A DNA stretch of 5,509 nt from Azohydromonas lata NBRC 102462 (GTDB taxonomy: Bacteria; Pseudomonadota; Gammaproteobacteria; Burkholderiales; Burkholderiaceae_C): assembly GCA_945878385.1 (NCBI GenBank), contig CAMCTE010000186.1, forward strand, positions 1 to 5,509, given 5' to 3'. Of this stretch, positions 4,949 to 5,509 are shown one piece after another (within the stretch, counting starts at the first letter, position 1; each line of letters opens with the position of its first letter). The notes under the pieces are model-generated. The model saw nothing but the letters and a program-made list of their open reading frames with translations. It was not told the origin of the DNA and did no database searches. The translations under genes were made by a program, and so were the position numbers.

Positions 4949-5509
4949 TCATTCGCCCAGAAAGCGCTTCCGGTAGGCGGGGGTCATGCCGGCGATATCC
5001 AGGAGCATCGGCAAGTCTGCGCAGCCGAAGTCGCTGTCCCAGGCCGGCGCCCCCAGAACCTTGGCACCGCACTTCACATAACCCTTGACCAGGGGCGGCC
5101 AGTCCGCCGGTCCGTCCTGGGGCAGCAGGTGGACCGGCAGCGGAAGATGGGGCATCACGCGCAGGCTTTGCGGGGCCAGATGTGAGCCTTGCAATTCGCG
5201 CCACAGGCGTGCAGCGTTGGCGCCCCCATCGGCCATGCCCACACTGGCGCAGCCAATGGCATGCTGCGCCCCGTTGGCAATGAGAAAGCGCACCAAGTGC
5301 GACCACAGCATCAGAATCACGCCGCCCGTGCGCCATGGGCCTGCAATGCACGAGCGGCCCAGTTCAGCCATCGTGGGCCGCAAGCCATTCAGCGGTTGAA
5401 TGTCGAATTCGGTCTCGGTGTAATACCGGCCCATGCGCCGTGCCGCATCAGGCAGCAGGACGCGGTAGGTGCCCACCACCTGTTCGGCTGATTCATCGGT
5501 GGCTTCCAG
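4949..5509 (-). CDS. olsB: OlsB-like L-ornithine N-alpha-acyltransferase, C-terminal part (cut by window edge)
   Basis: OlsB transfers a 3-hydroxyacyl chain from acyl carrier protein to ornithine, forming lyso-ornithine lipid, the first step of the phosphorus-free ornithine lipids. The last 186 residues are visible and the frame is open to the right edge. They include VVGTYRVLLP (11-20), YYTETEFD (29-36), AELGRSCI, a hydrophobic helix in the GGVILMLWSHLVRFLIANG region (62-80), IGCASV (85-90), and the C-terminal PPLVKGYVKCGAKVLGAPAWDSDFG pattern followed by DLPMLLD and YRKRFLG. This is the usual arrangement of the OlsB/GNAT-like (Acetyltransf_5) group. The true start and promoter lie outside the window, and a GTG at 5479 is internal. 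The acyl carrier protein-dependent hemolysin-like relatives share the fold, so the exact substrate is inferred. No terminator follows the stop. Confidence 0.85.
   Translation of the reverse strand: MEATDESAEQVVGTYRVLLPDAARRMGRYYTETEFDIQPLNGLRPTMAELGRSCIAGPWRTGGVILMLWSHLVRFLIANGAQHAIGCASVGMADGGANAARLWRELQGSHLAPQSLRVMPHLPLPVHLLPQDGPADWPPLVKGYVKCGAKVLGAPAWDSDFGCADLPMLLDIAGMTPAYRKRFLGE

Overview
The window looks like chromosomal DNA from a high-GC betaproteobacterium, most likely order Burkholderiales and possibly Comamonadaceae. The reasons are the strong G/C bias at third codon positions, a lysine/alanine/proline-rich histone H1-like protein of a type common in that order, and the character of the lipid enzymes. 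No database search was possible, so the taxonomy is an inference. No RNA gene, CRISPR array, insertion sequence or phage gene was seen. The window is almost entirely coding.

Layout from left to right. (1) The first 193 codons of a phosphatidylserine decarboxylase gene (psd), minus strand, running off the left edge. (2) A large PLP-dependent class III aminotransferase, plus strand, divergent from psd across only 37 bp. (3) A four-helix membrane protein, minus strand, whose His/Asn motifs resemble the Mpo1/DUF962 family; it converges on the aminotransferase with a 17-bp gap. (4) A GT4 family glycosyltransferase, plus strand, divergent from gene 3 across 135 bp. (5) A 177-residue protein, minus strand, with an H1-like basic tail and a C-terminal ribbon-helix-helix-like domain; its 3' end overlaps the end of the glycosyltransferase gene by 32 bp. 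(6) The C-terminal 186 residues of an OlsB-like ornithine N-acyltransferase, minus strand, running off the right edge. A 63-bp gap between genes 5 and 6 carries a good sigma70-type promoter for gene 5, with a 9-bp tandem repeat in its spacer.

How the genes may work together. Psd makes phosphatidylethanolamine and OlsB starts ornithine-lipid synthesis. The GT4 enzyme resembles glycosyltransferases that include lipid-modifying members. Mpo1 proteins act on 2-hydroxy fatty acids, and the aminotransferase has a hydrophobic N-terminus that may hold it at the membrane. The window therefore reads as a loose neighbourhood for membrane-lipid headgroup and acyl-chain metabolism. The genes alternate in strand, so they do not form one operon, and a shared pathway is only a hypothesis. 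The most checkable new ideas are the Mpo1-like assignment, the lipid role of the aminotransferase, and autoregulation of the H1/ribbon-helix-helix protein through the tandem repeat in its promoter.
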